Of a DNA stretch of 64,000 bases, positions 9,651-20,989 are shown in pieces. The notes beneath the pieces were generated by a model that was not told the DNA's origin, did no database searches, and was given only the letters and a program-made list of their open reading frames with translations. Position numbers and translations under genes: made by a program. The stretch's first letter is position 1, and every line of letters begins with the position of its first letter. The stretch is taken from NCBI RefSeq assembly GCF_001653955.1, contig NZ_CP013022.1, forward strand, positions 434,001 to 498,000. The letters run 5' to 3'. This stretch comes from Francisella persica ATCC VR-331 (lineage in GTDB: Bacteria; Pseudomonadota; Gammaproteobacteria; Francisellales; Francisellaceae).

Positions 9651-10180
9651 TTACTTAGCTTTTAAAATATTTTGTAAGCTACTTGATAACAAATTTAAAT
9701 AATTCTGATCTTGTGGAATGTAATGCTGTGAATATTTTGCTTTTTTAACAAGTTCGCTAAGTTTCGTAACTAGCTCTTTATCCTTTACAATCACTTTAAC
9801 ACTTTTACTTATCATTGGATAAAGTTGCTCATCAACTTTTTTAAATCCTATCGCGATAGTTAGCTAAACAATCTGAACTTTTTTGCTCAAGCTGTTACTG
9901 GGTTACATTCTTCCAATAGTAATCCTTTATTTGTTTATATAAATCCACTTGTAGCTGAATAAAAGTTAGAAATGAGTTAATCTCTAAATGATTCTATTTT
10001 GCTAAGTTTTGAGCATTTTGCAAAACCATATAGATAGGACTAAAGTTTATGCTTACATACTCCAACACCCTGCATTAAAGCTGCTCTTTCAACTAAAAGG
10101 CCAAGAGGTTTATCAACTCCTGCATAGCATAAACCAACCATTAATGAAAATACTCTAGCTACTTTTAATAACTTTTTCAT
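9651..10180 (-). pseudogene. Secreted AroQ-type chorismate mutase remnant
   Basis: Reading leftwards from ATG 10180 gives a signal peptide (MKKLLKVARVFSLMVGLCYA). It is followed by LLVERAALMQGVGVCKH, which resembles the helix of periplasmic AroQ-gamma chorismate mutases (R...LM..VA..K). Further on are FIQLQVDLYKQIKDYYWKN and a C-terminal part ending LSSSLQNILKAK with TAA at 9651-9653. Several stops and shifts break it. The identification rests on the helix pattern and signal peptide, so it is moderate. The neighbouring dead tyrA is in the same aromatic pathway. Confidence 0.55.
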
Positions 10181-11266
10181 GTTTCAAATCTGACATTTAT
10201 TTTTATTTTTGTATAATTATAGCAAACTCAACCTTACAAAACCTTATACGGCCATATTGTGATTTACAATTACTAATATGAATATATCTTTTACAGCAAA
10301 TTCTAAGGAATATAAAATATACTGAGCTAACAAACTTCTTGCTTCATAATATCATAACTAGATATGTATAGTTATATATTCGAGCTAACTGAAAAAAGAT
10401 AGTGTTCATTTTAGAACTTTTTCTTGTTAGTCTAAAAAATAAAACCATCTAGTTTTAACTTTAGTTTTTATTAAAAAAACCTATGAACTTCTAAGTATTT
10501 TTTTAAAGTTCGTAAAAATTACATTTTTGAGTTAGAGTAATTTTTAAGGCTATTGTAATAAATTACTAAGTTTAAAAGTATTTTTAAACTAGAAATATCT
10601 GGAAACTTAGCATTTCCTTGCTTACCGTCTGATTTCAAAGTAGGTGCAGTATATGAATTTAGCGTTTACTATTTATTACATAAATATCTAGTCTGTACGG
10701 TATTTCTAAAGAAGGTATTATTAACATATTAATCTTTCCGTAAGCATTGGCAATAAAAGCTACAATTCCCATACTTCAGGAGCATTTGGAGACACTGATA
10801 TTTGCGGTGCTCAACAACACCTAATTAAGTATAACAAGTATTTATTATATCATAATTACATTTAAAATGTTTGTAAATTTTCTAACGTTTTCGATCCCAA
10901 ATTAAATTATCTACAAGTCATTTTTATAATTGTATAACAATATTAACTAACTAAAAACAAATAAAAGATGGTTAATAGTAAGATTATAATTTAGTCATGA
11001 CTAGTCTCTTATAGCCAAACTGCTCTATTTTAGTTATGTGATTTTGTGTACATTCTATGCAATAAAATAAGTACTTTACTACATAGTAAGTATTAAAAAA
11101 CTATTAAGATTAAATAGTGTAAATATGGTTGTACAAAATATTTTTAAATAGTAGTTTTATATAAAGGTAAGAACACTCTATTCCTTGTTAACAATCTAAT
11201 AATTTCTTTTGAAAGAAATTATACTTAAAATTACATAGTTACGTAACATAGTCATTTTTATATATG
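10181..11266. other. Long AT-rich stretch without a recognisable gene
   Basis: No usable frame was found. Short plus-strand fragments near 10285-10330 (MNISFTANSKEYKIY), 10630-10680 (KVGAVYEFSVYYLLHKYL) and 10745-10830 (SIGNKSYNSHTSGAF...DICGAQQHLIKYN) look like protein but in different frames. This is probably one or more genes too decayed to name. Confidence 0.5.
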
Positions 11267-12218
11267 TTAAAGGGGTAGTTTTGTAATTGTTGTTATTGGT
11301 TTCTTACCTGCAGTATGTATATGTAAATTAATATCATTCAGTTGAAATTGAAGCTGGAGACTTGAGTCTTTATATATATTAGCTAATAATATAAAGTTGT
11401 TTTGGTACATAAAAACATTATGGTTTACTTTATTATTCTGGTAAGAATAGTTTACGATAAACTCTTCTCTAAAACTTGTCTTCTCTGTAAAATTTCATAC
11501 ATACTGTAAGCTGAATTGTGCACCAATACCACTAGAAAGTACCTGTACTAGCAAGTTTATTTTGTGTCAAACTTGGGCCTGCAGTTATATTTAACGACAT
11601 ATTGTCATTTTTATATAAAAATCTTTTATAACCTAACGATTCCATCAAAACATACCTAAAAATATCTAACTCATCACGCAAGAAATTTAAATTACTATAT
11701 ACACCGTTGATTTTATCAAAGTTCCATAAAGTATTGAGGCTTAATTATGTTCTATTTACTCTAACACTTGAAGTATTAGAAACATTATCATCATGACTAT
11801 ATAAATAATTAAATAGTAAACTACTTTGCCATTTTTCTATTGGCTTGCAGTTGATACTTACTCCAGCATTTAAGTTTGTAGTAGCACTATTACCAGTTAC
11901 AATACTTCCACCTAACCCTATAGAAGTGCCTTTCCAAGTATTATTTATTGTTTTTTTTTATCTTCTTTGCGATTATTTGAAGTCGTCTGATCTACTTGAT
12001 TAGCTTTATCTTCTTTCTGTAGGAGGAATGCTATCACATTCTTTTTTAGTTATATTATCCTGCTGCTCGGCTATTTTTTATATTTTTCATCTAGCTTTTT
12101 TATATTGTTAAATATTTATCTTCAGCTTATTGCTTATTAAGTGTATCTAATGGGATAACAAAATAGTAATAATACAAATAATTATCATAATATATTTTTT
12201 AATATAACTTTCTTGCAT
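11267..12218 (-). pseudogene. DUF481 / YdiY-like outer-membrane protein remnant
   Basis: From ATG 12218 the minus strand gives an N-terminal hydrophobic stretch and a broken coiled-coil-like segment. It continues with WKGTSIGLGGSIVTGNSATT and NLNAGVSINCKPIEKWQSSL, the typical start of DUF481 beta-barrels (GSxxxGNxxTxxLN). A later part is RYVLMESLGYKRFLYKNDNM, then LNITAGPSLTQNK, and the gene ends near 11267. Family members are predicted outer-membrane barrels, often salt-induced. Stops and frameshifts are frequent. Confidence 0.75.
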
Positions 12219-12389
12219 TAGATACCTATCTTAGGATTTAGAATATAAGTATGAACACGGTAAGCTAAGGTAACATATTTTACAAAACACTAAAATCTTT
12301 AGGATATAGTAACTTAGATGGCTATAAGTTTTTTGTAGATGGATTATGCATTTATATTTGTAAGTTTGAACAAAACGTTTTTTATTTCC

Positions 12390-12740
12390 ATTTGTTTTAA
12401 AAGATATAACTGCTAATTATTTTTTTATTCAAAATTTTAATGGATACAGCCAGTTTTTATCTAAATCCTTTCTAGTATTAGCTATAAGATTTAACTGTTG
12501 TACTATATATAATAGCATCTTTCTTCTTGTAGTTTCAAAATGGTATGCATGTGTGATTGATACTATCTTTGCTCCTAATTCTTTTAGAATATCTCTCCTT
12601 CTATATTACCATTAGATATTTTTGCTATATTACTTAAAACTTTCTCACTTATTAAAGCATATAGTTTACTCACTTCTATACAAGGCTTTAATACTAACTC
12701 TAAATAGATACTGTGATAGAATAAATACGAATACACCTTA
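12390..12740 (-). pseudogene. Unidentified gene remnant
   Basis: The minus strand gives IYLELVLKPCIEVSKLYALI and then SEKVLSNIAKISNGNIEG, and after a shift HAYHFETTRRKMLLYIVQQL continuing to LDKNWLYPLKF. The pieces are helical, order-consistent and interrupted by frameshifts, so this is a dead gene. I do not recognise the family. Confidence 0.45.
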
Positions 12741-12763
12741 AATTAACCCTTTAGAAATAGTTA

Positions 12764-14110
12764 TCAAAACTCATGATTAAACTCTAAACACTGGCCTCTT
12801 TGATCACTAACAACTTTACCTTTGTGGTATTTAACTACACCATTAATAATAGTTGTCTGAATTTTTGATTGGAAAGTATAACCATCAAATGGAGTCCAAC
12901 CACACTTATAGTGACAGCTCTCATCTGTAACAGTATGCGGATTATTAAGATCTACTAATACCAAGTCAGCATAATAACCCTCGCGGATAAAGCCACGCTC
13001 TTTTACTTTATAAACTATAGCAGGGGCATGGGCTGTTTTTTGGACTATTTGCTCAAGAGTTAAGAAACCTTCATGATAATGCTCTAATACTGAGATAAGA
13101 GCCTGCTCAACAAGCGGTAAACCAGCAGGAGCTTTAAAATATGTATCCTGCTTCTCTTGCCATGTATGTGGTGCATGATCTGTAGCAATTACATCGATAG
13201 TATCATTTGCTACACATTCTAAAAGTTTCAAACGATCGCTTTCTTCTTTGATAGCTGGGTTACATTTGATACGAGCGCCCTTATCGGCATAATCTTTACT
13301 CGAGAAAAACAAATGATGAGCACAAACTTCTGCCGTAATACGCTTCTCTTCTAGTGGGATAGTATTATCAAAATGCACCATCTCTTCAGCTGTCGTTAGA
13401 TGCAATACATGAAGCCTTGAGTTATATTTTTTTGCTAATGAAACAGCTAACTCTGATGATTTAAAACACGCCTCCCTAGAGCGAATTTCTGGATGTAAGT
13501 CCATAGGTACATTTTCACCATATTTATCACGCGCTTTATTTTCATTTTCTGCAATCATTGGCGTATCTTCACAGTGCGTTACGATTAGCAATGGACTATT
13601 TCTAAAAAAGCCTACTAATGTTTCAGGTTCATTTACTAGCATATTACCAGTTGATGCGCCCATAAAGATTTTGATAGCACAAGCATCATTTGGCTTGAGG
13701 CGTTTTAGTTCATCAACATTATCATTTGTCGCACTGAGATAAAAAGCATAGTTTGCATGTGATCTAGCTGCCGCACGCTGTTTTTTCTCATCTAGTCTTT
13801 CTACTACTGTAGTTGCTGGATTTACATTTGGCATATCCATATATGATGTGATACCACCCATCACAGCAGTACGCGATTCTGACTCAATATCACCTTTGTG
13901 CATAAAACCAGGCTCTCTAAAATGCACTTGATCATCTATCATACCAGGCAATAGATGTAGACCTGTAGCATCTATAATTTGCTCTGACAGCTTATCTATA
14001 TTTGCAGCAACTTGGGCAATTCTACCATTCTCGACTAAAACATCAGATTTAAATGTTTTGCCCTCATTTACAACAGTAGCATTTTTGATAAGTAAACTTT
14101 TATTCGACAT
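12764..14110 (-). CDS. pyrC: Dihydroorotase
   Basis: Dihydroorotase cyclises carbamoyl-aspartate to dihydroorotate, using a binuclear zinc site. At 448 residues it is of the long class I type. Metal ligands are visible: DDQVHFREPG (the HxH-type motif here reads QVHFR), AIKIFMGASTGNM with the lysine that is carboxylated in the family, VTHCED, LHVLHLTT and the catalytic Asp in ATDHAPH. The gene is intact. It lies opposite carAB, with only a dead phosphatase gene between them, so all pyrimidine genes sit within 12 kb. Confidence 0.93.
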   Translation of the reverse strand: MSNKSLLIKNATVVNEGKTFKSDVLVENGRIAQVAANIDKLSEQIIDATGLHLLPGMIDDQVHFREPGFMHKGDIESESRTAVMGGITSYMDMPNVNPATTVVERLDEKKQRAAARSHANYAFYLSATNDNVDELKRLKPNDACAIKIFMGASTGNMLVNEPETLVGFFRNSPLLIVTHCEDTPMIAENENKARDKYGENVPMDLHPEIRSREACFKSSELAVSLAKKYNSRLHVLHLTTAEEMVHFDNTIPLEEKRITAEVCAHHLFFSSKDYADKGARIKCNPAIKEESDRLKLLECVANDTIDVIATDHAPHTWQEKQDTYFKAPAGLPLVEQALISVLEHYHEGFLTLEQIVQKTAHAPAIVYKVKERGFIREGYYADLVLVDLNNPHTVTDESCHYKCGWTPFDGYTFQSKIQTTIINGVVKYHKGKVVSDQRGQCLEFNHEF

Positions 14111-14282
14111 TTTATTTTCTTCCTCCTACTATTTTCACCCAAAAGTATAACAAAAATAGTTACAACATCTATATGTTTTTAGGAAACTTAAATATCTATC
14201 GATAAGTAAAAGATGGTGATTTTTTTAGCTTATTTGGCTAATTAATCTTTAGAATTTATAGAGTTATTTTTGAAATTTGTTA

Positions 14283-15080
14283 TTTATCTGTGCTGGATAT
14301 ATTTGTTTAAGGAATCTAGCGTATAGCTATTATCTTTATCCATTATCGGTAGCTTGACATACTTACCATTATACTCTAAGCTTAACGGCATACACATAAC
14401 CATCTTCATACACTTCCATTTGCAGATTACTTGAGTATTCTGGTGCCCTATCTAGCTGTACTCCTAAAGTACTCATTACCTCTAAGAGTGCCAGATCATG
14501 TCCTGAGGAGTAAGTCATTTTATATTTAGGCTTACCACTAGCAGCATTATTTAGATCTTCGATCATTCTAATTAGTCAATTCACCCATAATATAGGCAAC
14601 TTTTTGCGATTTAAACAATTGTGCTAAACCACAACCTTTAAGAGTAATTATTTTATCAGCATTATACTTGAGATAAACCTTCTGGAAAAGGTTTGCTATG
14701 CTATTTAGCAACAATCAAAACATCTCCTATCTCCAAAATATCATTTAGCCCTTATATTTTATTATCTAATAATTACAGTATTTGCTGCCATTTTGCAAAA
14801 TTAGGCTGAACTTCTTTTGTCTTGTTTTGCTATGCTGGTAAGTTGTAGGTATTCAATACAGCTAAATATTGTTCATAAGCAAACTTTGAGCAATAACCAG
14901 AGTGTGATTAGTGTGACTTGATAGTACATAGATACTTTGATCAAGATAATTCTCTAGTAAAAGATTAAATTACATATCTTTTTCTTAGCAAAATGCCTAA
15001 GTTACACTCTTGATTAATTACAGTAATGGTAAGTTATGATAGCTAGGTTCCCCAGTTATAATTGCAGTGAATAAAAATAA
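14283..15080 (-). pseudogene. Histidine acid phosphatase remnant
   Basis: The best piece (14369-14566) encodes KYKMTYSSGHDLALLEVMST and QMEVYEDGYVYAVKL, containing the HD motif and C-terminal sheet of histidine acid phosphatases. One frame away it continues EYNGKYVKLPIMDKDNSY and TLDSLNKYIQHR. Upstream are CLAQLFKSQKVAYIMGELTN (frames mixed) and SIYVLSSHTNHTLVIAQSLL, matching the family's VLSSDxxRTxxSAQS region. The 5' part has only a possible signal segment (INLALAVIFIHCN). The N-terminal RHGDR catalytic motif is not found. The gene is non-functional. Confidence 0.75.
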
Positions 15081-15324
15081 CTGCTAAAGCCAAATTAATA
15101 AATCTAAGCTGTAAATTATTAATTATAGTATAAAAATAGCCTTGAAACTATACCAAAATATAAATTATGTAAAACTTAAGAAAATAACCTTTACAGATGG
15201 CAACTAAATGCCTAAAATGTTTTCAATTTGCCCAATTAACTTTGTAAAAAAAAGTAATGATAAAAACCTTTTTCAAACAGCTTTTTTCTTCAAGTTTCAT
15301 TTATCACAGTAAGGTTGTTCTATT

Positions 15325-16491
15325 ATGATATTAGCTAACGATATGACTAATGCAATATTGGTTTTTCCAGATGGTACATACTATCTAGGTAGATCAATAG
15401 GGGTTCGTGGTTGGACAGACGGCGAAATTTGTTTCAATACATCAATGACAGGTTATCAAGAGACTCTAACAGATCCATCTTATGCCGGTCAGATTATCAC
15501 TTTTACATTCCCTCACATTGGTAATGTTGGAATCAATAATGAAGATAACGAGTCCCTAGGAGTATTTGCTAAAGGCTTAATCGTACGTGAGAATCTCACC
15601 AGTCCATCAAATTTTAGAGCTAAAAAAAGTATCGGTACTTGGCTAAAAAATAGAAATATAGTCGGTATCTGTGGTGTTGATACGCGTGCAATCGTGCGTA
15701 AAGTACGCAAAGAAGGTGCTGTAAGAGTAGCGATATTATCAGTCAAGCCAGGTGAATTCCTCGATGCAAACTATGTAAGATCGCGTATCAAAAATAAATC
15801 TAACCTTAACGGTAGAGATCTAGCAATCAGTGTCACTACAAATAGAGAGTATGATTGGAATGAGCATACTTTCAAACTAGGTCAACAAGTTTATAAGCAG
15901 CAACAAAACTACAAATATAATGTTGTAGTTATCGACTATGGTGTCAAATACAATATACTAAGAAACCTTGTCGATGCTGGCTTTAAGGTAACTGTAGTGC
16001 CTGCTGATAGCACTTATAAAGATATTATGAAGCATAATCCTGATGGCGTATTCTTATCAAATGGTCCTGGAGACCCGTTTGCAACTTCTGACTATACTAT
16101 GCCAGTCATAAAAAAACTTCTAGAAGTCAAAATGCCAATATTCGGTATTTGTTTAGGCAACCAGTTATTAGCCTTAGCTGCTGGATTAAAAACCAAGAAA
16201 ATGTACAAAGGCCATCGTGGTGTAAACCAACCAGTTCTCGATGCTAATACTAAAAAAGTCCTTATCACTAGCCAAAACCATGGCTTTGTGATTTGTGATG
16301 ACAATGTTCCTGATAATATTCAAATTCATATGAGCTCGCTTTTTGATAATACTGTTGAAGGCTTGAGATTTAAAGATAGACCTGCTTTTGCAGTACAGTA
16401 TCACCCAGAGAGCTCACCAGGTCCGCATGACTGTAAGTATTTATTCAATGAATTTACCAAGATGATAGCAGAAAGTAAGAAAGGGAATTAA
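15325..16491 (+). CDS. carA: Carbamoyl-phosphate synthase small subunit
   Basis: CarA is the glutamine amidotransferase subunit that feeds ammonia to CarB for carbamoyl phosphate, used in UMP and arginine synthesis. It has 388 residues. The N-terminal domain has [20 protein letters not shown]. The class I amidotransferase domain has the nucleophile in FGICLGNQ (Cys about 276) and the catalytic His-Glu in [11 protein letters not shown]. Met7 is an alternative start. carB follows after 4 bp, so they form one operon. It is intact. Confidence 0.97.
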   Translation: MILANDMTNAILVFPDGTYYLGRSIGVRGWTDGEICFNTSMTGYQETLTDPSYAGQIITFTFPHIGNVGINNEDNESLGVFAKGLIVRENLTSPSNFRAKKSIGTWLKNRNIVGICGVDTRAIVRKVRKEGAVRVAILSVKPGEFLDANYVRSRIKNKSNLNGRDLAISVTTNREYDWNEHTFKLGQQVYKQQQNYKYNVVVIDYGVKYNILRNLVDAGFKVTVVPADSTYKDIMKHNPDGVFLSNGPGDPFATSDYTMPVIKKLLEVKMPIFGICLGNQLLALAAGLKTKKMYKGHRGVNQPVLDANTKKVLITSQNHGFVICDDNVPDNIQIHMSSLFDNTVEGLRFKDRPAFAVQYHPESSPGPHDCKYLFNEFTKMIAESKKGN

Positions 16492-16495
16492 TAAT

Positions 16496-19400
16496 ATGCC
16501 AAAAAGAACAGATATAAAAAGTATTTTAGTACTAGGTGCCGGTCCAATAGTTATTGGTCAAGCATGTGAGTTTGACTACTCAGGAACTCAAGCATGTAAA
16601 GTTTTGAAAAAAGATGGTTACACAGTCTTTCTTGTAAACTCAAATCCAGCAACAATTATGACAGATCCTACAACTGCTGATAAGATCTTCATAGAACCAA
16701 TTACAGTTGAGAGTGTTGGTAAAATTATTGCTAGAGAAAAGCCCGATGCAATCTTACCTACAGTTGGTGGTCAGACTGCTCTTAACTGCGCTTTAGCTTT
16801 ATACAAAGCTGGTATTTTGGAAAAATATGGTGTCGAGATGCTTGGTGCAAAAGCTGACTCTATTGATAAAGCAGAAAATAGGGAAAGATTTAACAAAGCT
16901 ATGGCAAAAATTGGCTTAGAAGTACCTAAAAACGTTGTAGTGCAATCTATGGAAGAGGCTCATAAAGCTCTAGAAGATATTGGACTACCTGCTATTATTA
17001 GACCATCATTTACACTTGGTGGTAATGGTGGTGGTATCGCTAATACCAAAGAAGAGTTTGAAGCAATAGTCAAAAATGGTCTGAGCCTCTCGCCAACTAA
17101 TGAAGTTTTAATTGATGAATCTATCTTAGGTTGGAAAGAGTACGAAATGGAAGTTATCCGTGATAAAGCTGATAACTCAATTATTGTTTGCTCAATTGAG
17201 AATATAGACCCAATGGGTATCCATACCGGCGATAGTATCACCGTAGCGCCAGCGCTAACATTGACAGATAAAGAGTACCAGACTATGCGTGATGCTTCGA
17301 TTGCTGTACTTAGAGAAATTGGTGTAGAAACTGGGGGTTCAAATGTGCAATTTGCTGTGAATCCTAAAGATGGTAAATTAGTTGTTATTGAAATGAACCC
17401 GCGTGTATCCCGATCTTCGGCATTAGCTTCAAAAGCTACAGGTTACCCAATCGCAAAAGTAGCGGCAAGACTAGCGGTTGGCTATACTCTTGATGAAATT
17501 GATAATGACATCACAAAAGTTACTCCAGCATCATTTGAACCAACAATTGACTATATAGTTACAAAGATTCCACGCTTTACATTTGAGAAATTCCCTACCA
17601 CACCATCGAATCTATCTTCGCAGATGAAATCAGTTGGTGAAGCTATGGCGATTGGTAGATCTTTCGCAGAGAGTTTACAAAAAGCTTTAGTCTCTCTTGA
17701 GACTGGCTTAACAGGATTAGATCAAGTTGAAATTCCTGGTGTTGATGAGTCGAAATCTTTACAAGAGAATAAAGCAGTTATCCTAAAATCACTAGAAGAA
17801 TTCTCACCGATGCGTATTCTAAGAGTAGCTCAAGCTATTAGATACAAAGTATCACAACAAGAAATTCATGATGCTTGTAAGATAGATCCATGGTTTATTG
17901 AGCAGATTGCAATTATTGTTGATGCTGAAGAAAAACTTAAAAAAACTGGTTTACCAAATAGCAAAGAAGAGTTCTCTGTTTACAAAAATATTGGCTTCTC
18001 AGATGCAAAAATTGCTGAGCTTGTCGGCAGAACAGAAAGATATATTAGAAATTTTAGATTTGGTAAAGAAATCTATCCTACATTTAAAAGAGTCGATACT
18101 TGCGCTGCTGAATTTGAATCACAATCATCATATTTGTACTCTACTTATGAACACTATAGCTATGAAGAAATCGTCCGTGATTGTGAATCTGAAATTTCTG
18201 ATAAAAAGAAAGTTATAATCCTAGGTGGTGGCCCTAACCGTATTGGTCAGGGTATAGAATTCGATTATGCTTGTGTTCACGCTGCGGAATCTCTCAAAAA
18301 AGAAGGCATAGAAACCATCATGATTAACTGTAACCCTGAGACAGTTTCTACAGATTATGATACTTCTGATAAGTTATATTTTGAGCCCCTATGCGCCGAA
18401 AATGTCTTAAACATTATCAAAAATGAGATGCGTAAAGGTGAGGTTCTTGGGGTGATCGTACAGTTTGGTGGTCAAACACCACTAAAACTAGTATCAGCGC
18501 TGCATGAGAATAATATTCCTATACTTGGTACAGATCCAGATAAGATTGATCTAGCTGAAGATAGGGAGAGATTCAAAGAGCTACTTGATAAAGTTGGTCT
18601 AAAACAGCCTTTAAATACAATTGCATATACAATTAATGAATTAAAGAAAAAGATTGTTAATGTTGGCTACCCTGTCGTTGTGAGACCATCTAATGTCTTA
18701 GGTGGTAGAGCAATGGAAATTGTCGATTCACAAGAAGAGCTAGATGCTTATATCAAGGCTAATAGTAAATGTATTCTTGAAGGACCTATCTTGATTGATA
18801 AATTCTTAGAAGATGCTATAGAGCTAGATGTAGATGCACTTGCTGATGGTGGTGAGCGTGTCTTCGTTGCAGGTATTATGGAGCATATCGAAGAGGCAGG
18901 TATTCACTCAGGTGACTCAGCTTGCTCGATACCAACTCGTTCATTAACTAATGAGCAGATTGAAGAAGTCAAACAAGCTACTATCAAACTAGCTAAAGAG
19001 CTAAATGTAATTGGTCTAATGAATGTTCAGTTTGCTTATCAAAATGAGCAATTGTATGTAATTGAGGTAAACCCCCGCGCATCAAGAACTGTGCCATTCG
19101 TTGCTAAAGCTACTGGTAACAGTATTGCAAATATCGCAACTAAACTTATGCTTGGTAAGAAACTTTCAGATTTTATTTTAAACAATCCAATACCTAGACA
19201 CTTCTCTGTTAAAGAAGCTGTATTCCCATTTGGTAGATTTGCTAATGTCGATTGCTATCTAGGTCCAGAAATGAAGTCTACTGGTGAAGCTATGGGTATT
19301 GATAGAACCTTTGGTGTAGCATTTTACAAAGCCCAAGAGATGTCTTTTAACAAGCTCCCACTAAAAGGAAATATCCTAATATCAGTAAGTAATGCTGATA

Positions 19401-19780
19401 AACCCAAGATACTTCAGCCAGTTAAAGAGCTGATAGATCTTGGTTTTAATATCTTTGCAACTAAAGGTACCAAAATCTTCTTAAGAGAGCATGGTCTACA
19501 ATGTAAACTCTTTGATAAAGCTTCTGATAATATTGGCAACCATCAAGTACACAATACTGTCAAAGCTATCGAAGCAGGTGAAGTTGACTTACTGGTTAAT
19601 ACCTCAATAAGACAAGAGCTAAAAATAAGTTTAGCATTAAGAAGAGCTGCTATTATGAGTAAAGTTTCTTATGTAACAACTATTGGAGCTTTTGAGGCGT
19701 TTGTAACCGCTGTCAAAGATATGCGCAAAATCAATAATGATTTTGATGTTAAAACTGTTAAAGAATGGATTAATAGTTAA
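16496..19780 (+). CDS. carB: Carbamoyl-phosphate synthase large subunit
   Basis: CarB makes carbamoyl phosphate from bicarbonate, two ATP and ammonia channelled from CarA. The 1,094 residues hold two homologous ATP-grasp halves. The first begins [20 protein letters not shown] and carries [14 protein letters not shown]; the second begins [20 protein letters not shown] and carries [13 protein letters not shown]-terminal MGS-like allosteric domain ([15 protein letters not shown]) follows. The length is slightly above the usual 1,070. It is intact and in one operon with carA. Confidence 0.98.
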   Translation: MPKRTDIKSILVLGAGPIVIGQACEFDYSGTQACKVLKKDGYTVFLVNSNPATIMTDPTTADKIFIEPITVESVGKIIAREKPDAILPTVGGQTALNCALALYKAGILEKYGVEMLGAKADSIDKAENRERFNKAMAKIGLEVPKNVVVQSMEEAHKALEDIGLPAIIRPSFTLGGNGGGIANTKEEFEAIVKNGLSLSPTNEVLIDESILGWKEYEMEVIRDKADNSIIVCSIENIDPMGIHTGDSITVAPALTLTDKEYQTMRDASIAVLREIGVETGGSNVQFAVNPKDGKLVVIEMNPRVSRSSALASKATGYPIAKVAARLAVGYTLDEIDNDITKVTPASFEPTIDYIVTKIPRFTFEKFPTTPSNLSSQMKSVGEAMAIGRSFAESLQKALVSLETGLTGLDQVEIPGVDESKSLQENKAVILKSLEEFSPMRILRVAQAIRYKVSQQEIHDACKIDPWFIEQIAIIVDAEEKLKKTGLPNSKEEFSVYKNIGFSDAKIAELVGRTERYIRNFRFGKEIYPTFKRVDTCAAEFESQSSYLYSTYEHYSYEEIVRDCESEISDKKKVIILGGGPNRIGQGIEFDYACVHAAESLKKEGIETIMINCNPETVSTDYDTSDKLYFEPLCAENVLNIIKNEMRKGEVLGVIVQFGGQTPLKLVSALHENNIPILGTDPDKIDLAEDRERFKELLDKVGLKQPLNTIAYTINELKKKIVNVGYPVVVRPSNVLGGRAMEIVDSQEELDAYIKANSKCILEGPILIDKFLEDAIELDVDALADGGERVFVAGIMEHIEEAGIHSGDSACSIPTRSLTNEQIEEVKQATIKLAKELNVIGLMNVQFAYQNEQLYVIEVNPRASRTVPFVAKATGNSIANIATKLMLGKKLSDFILNNPIPRHFSVKEAVFPFGRFANVDCYLGPEMKSTGEAMGIDRTFGVAFYKAQEMSFNKLPLKGNILISVSNADKPKILQPVKELIDLGFNIFATKGTKIFLREHGLQCKLFDKASDNIGNHQVHNTVKAIEAGEVDLLVNTSIRQELKISLALRRAAIMSKVSYVTTIGAFEAFVTAVKDMRKINNDFDVKTVKEWINS

Positions 19781-19846
19781 TAAAATACCCTATCAGTATA
19801 CAACTGCCACTACTTCGTACCAAAGTGGATAATAGAAATAAAATAA

Positions 19847-19902
19847 GTCATCCTGAACTATTATAGGTCACTAAGTAAAGTCGAAGTGTATTCAGTATCT
19901 CA
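19847..19902. repeat. Possible remnant of an intergenic dispersed repeat
   Basis: The carB-pyrB gap holds GTCATCCTGAAC...GTATTCAGTATCTC, with CTGAA (19853-19857) and TTCAG (19891-19895) arms. It resembles the widespread bacterial intergenic elements of the type GTCATcCTGAac...TTCAGgATCTC. Only one copy is seen in this window, so the repeat nature is inferred. Confidence 0.3.
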
Positions 19903-19970
19903 ATAAAATCACTATCTATCGTGATATACTAAAATAAATTCAGCATGATATTAATATTGAGGAATTATAA

Positions 19971-20891
19971 ATGCTATCATTTCAAAAGCTACTACGCGGT
20001 GATCAAATCACTAAAAATGATTTAAATAAACTATTTAATCAAGCTGATATTTACAAAGATAAACTCGCTAAATCACAACCTATCAAAGATTTAGAAGGCA
20101 AAATTCTAGCTTCTTTATTTTTTGAACCAAGTACTAGAACAAGGTTTTCATTTGAATATGCTATGAATAGATTAGGCGGTAAAGTCATATCACTAGAAAA
20201 TGGCTCATCAAGCTCAACACAAAAAGGCGAAACTCTTGATGATACAGGCAGAATGATCGATCAGTATGCTGATATTATCGTTATACGTCACCCTAAGCCT
20301 CATAGTGTTGAAGAGTTTTCAAAATATGTCAATTCACCTGTAATAAATGCAGGTGATGGTGATAATGAACATCCTACTCAATCACTTGTAGATTTATATA
20401 CGATATATTCTGAAAAAGGCTCGATTAAGAACTTAAAAGTTGGCTTCTTAGGAGATCTAAAATATGGACGCACAGTTCATTCACTTACTAATATACTTGC
20501 TAAATATAATTCTTCTTTTAAGTTTATATCTTCTCAAGAATTAAAGATTCCTGAAAAGCTTAGAAGCTTTGTTATGAAAAATAGAAACCCTGTTACTGAA
20601 TTAGATACAGTTAGTGCCGATGTTTTAGAAGATTTAGATGTATTGTATGTAACTCGTGTCCAAAGAGAAAGGTTTTCAGGTGAAGAAAGTTATCTAAACA
20701 ATAAAGATCATTGCTATTTAGACAGAAAACATATTTCTGCTAAAAGCAATTTTATAATTCTTCATCCTTTACCAAGAGTTGATGAGATAGATAGATCTAT
20801 TGATGAGCTTGACTGTGCTAAATATTTTGAGCAAATTAAATATAGCATTCCAATTAGAATGGCTCTATTATCACTACTAATAAAATCATAA
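19971..20891 (+). CDS. pyrB: Aspartate carbamoyltransferase catalytic subunit
   Basis: PyrB joins carbamoyl phosphate and aspartate to carbamoyl-aspartate. The 306 residues contain the carbamoyl-phosphate loop FFEPSTRTRFSFE (near 50), the HPTQSLVDLYTI motif and LHPLPRVDEI near the end, all canonical. No pyrI regulatory subunit lies alongside, so it is probably not CTP-regulated through PyrI. A Shine-Dalgarno-like TTGAGGAAT precedes the ATG. It is 190 bp downstream of carB and may be co-transcribed. Confidence 0.97.
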   Translation: MLSFQKLLRGDQITKNDLNKLFNQADIYKDKLAKSQPIKDLEGKILASLFFEPSTRTRFSFEYAMNRLGGKVISLENGSSSSTQKGETLDDTGRMIDQYADIIVIRHPKPHSVEEFSKYVNSPVINAGDGDNEHPTQSLVDLYTIYSEKGSIKNLKVGFLGDLKYGRTVHSLTNILAKYNSSFKFISSQELKIPEKLRSFVMKNRNPVTELDTVSADVLEDLDVLYVTRVQRERFSGEESYLNNKDHCYLDRKHISAKSNFIILHPLPRVDEIDRSIDELDCAKYFEQIKYSIPIRMALLSLLIKS

Positions 20892-20989
20892 ATATAAAAT
20901 TAGTGAGCTGATTTCTACCCTAGCTTTTTGACAAATGCTTTTTTTTACATTAAAGTGTCTATTAACTTTTTTAAATTTTAATTTTTACT

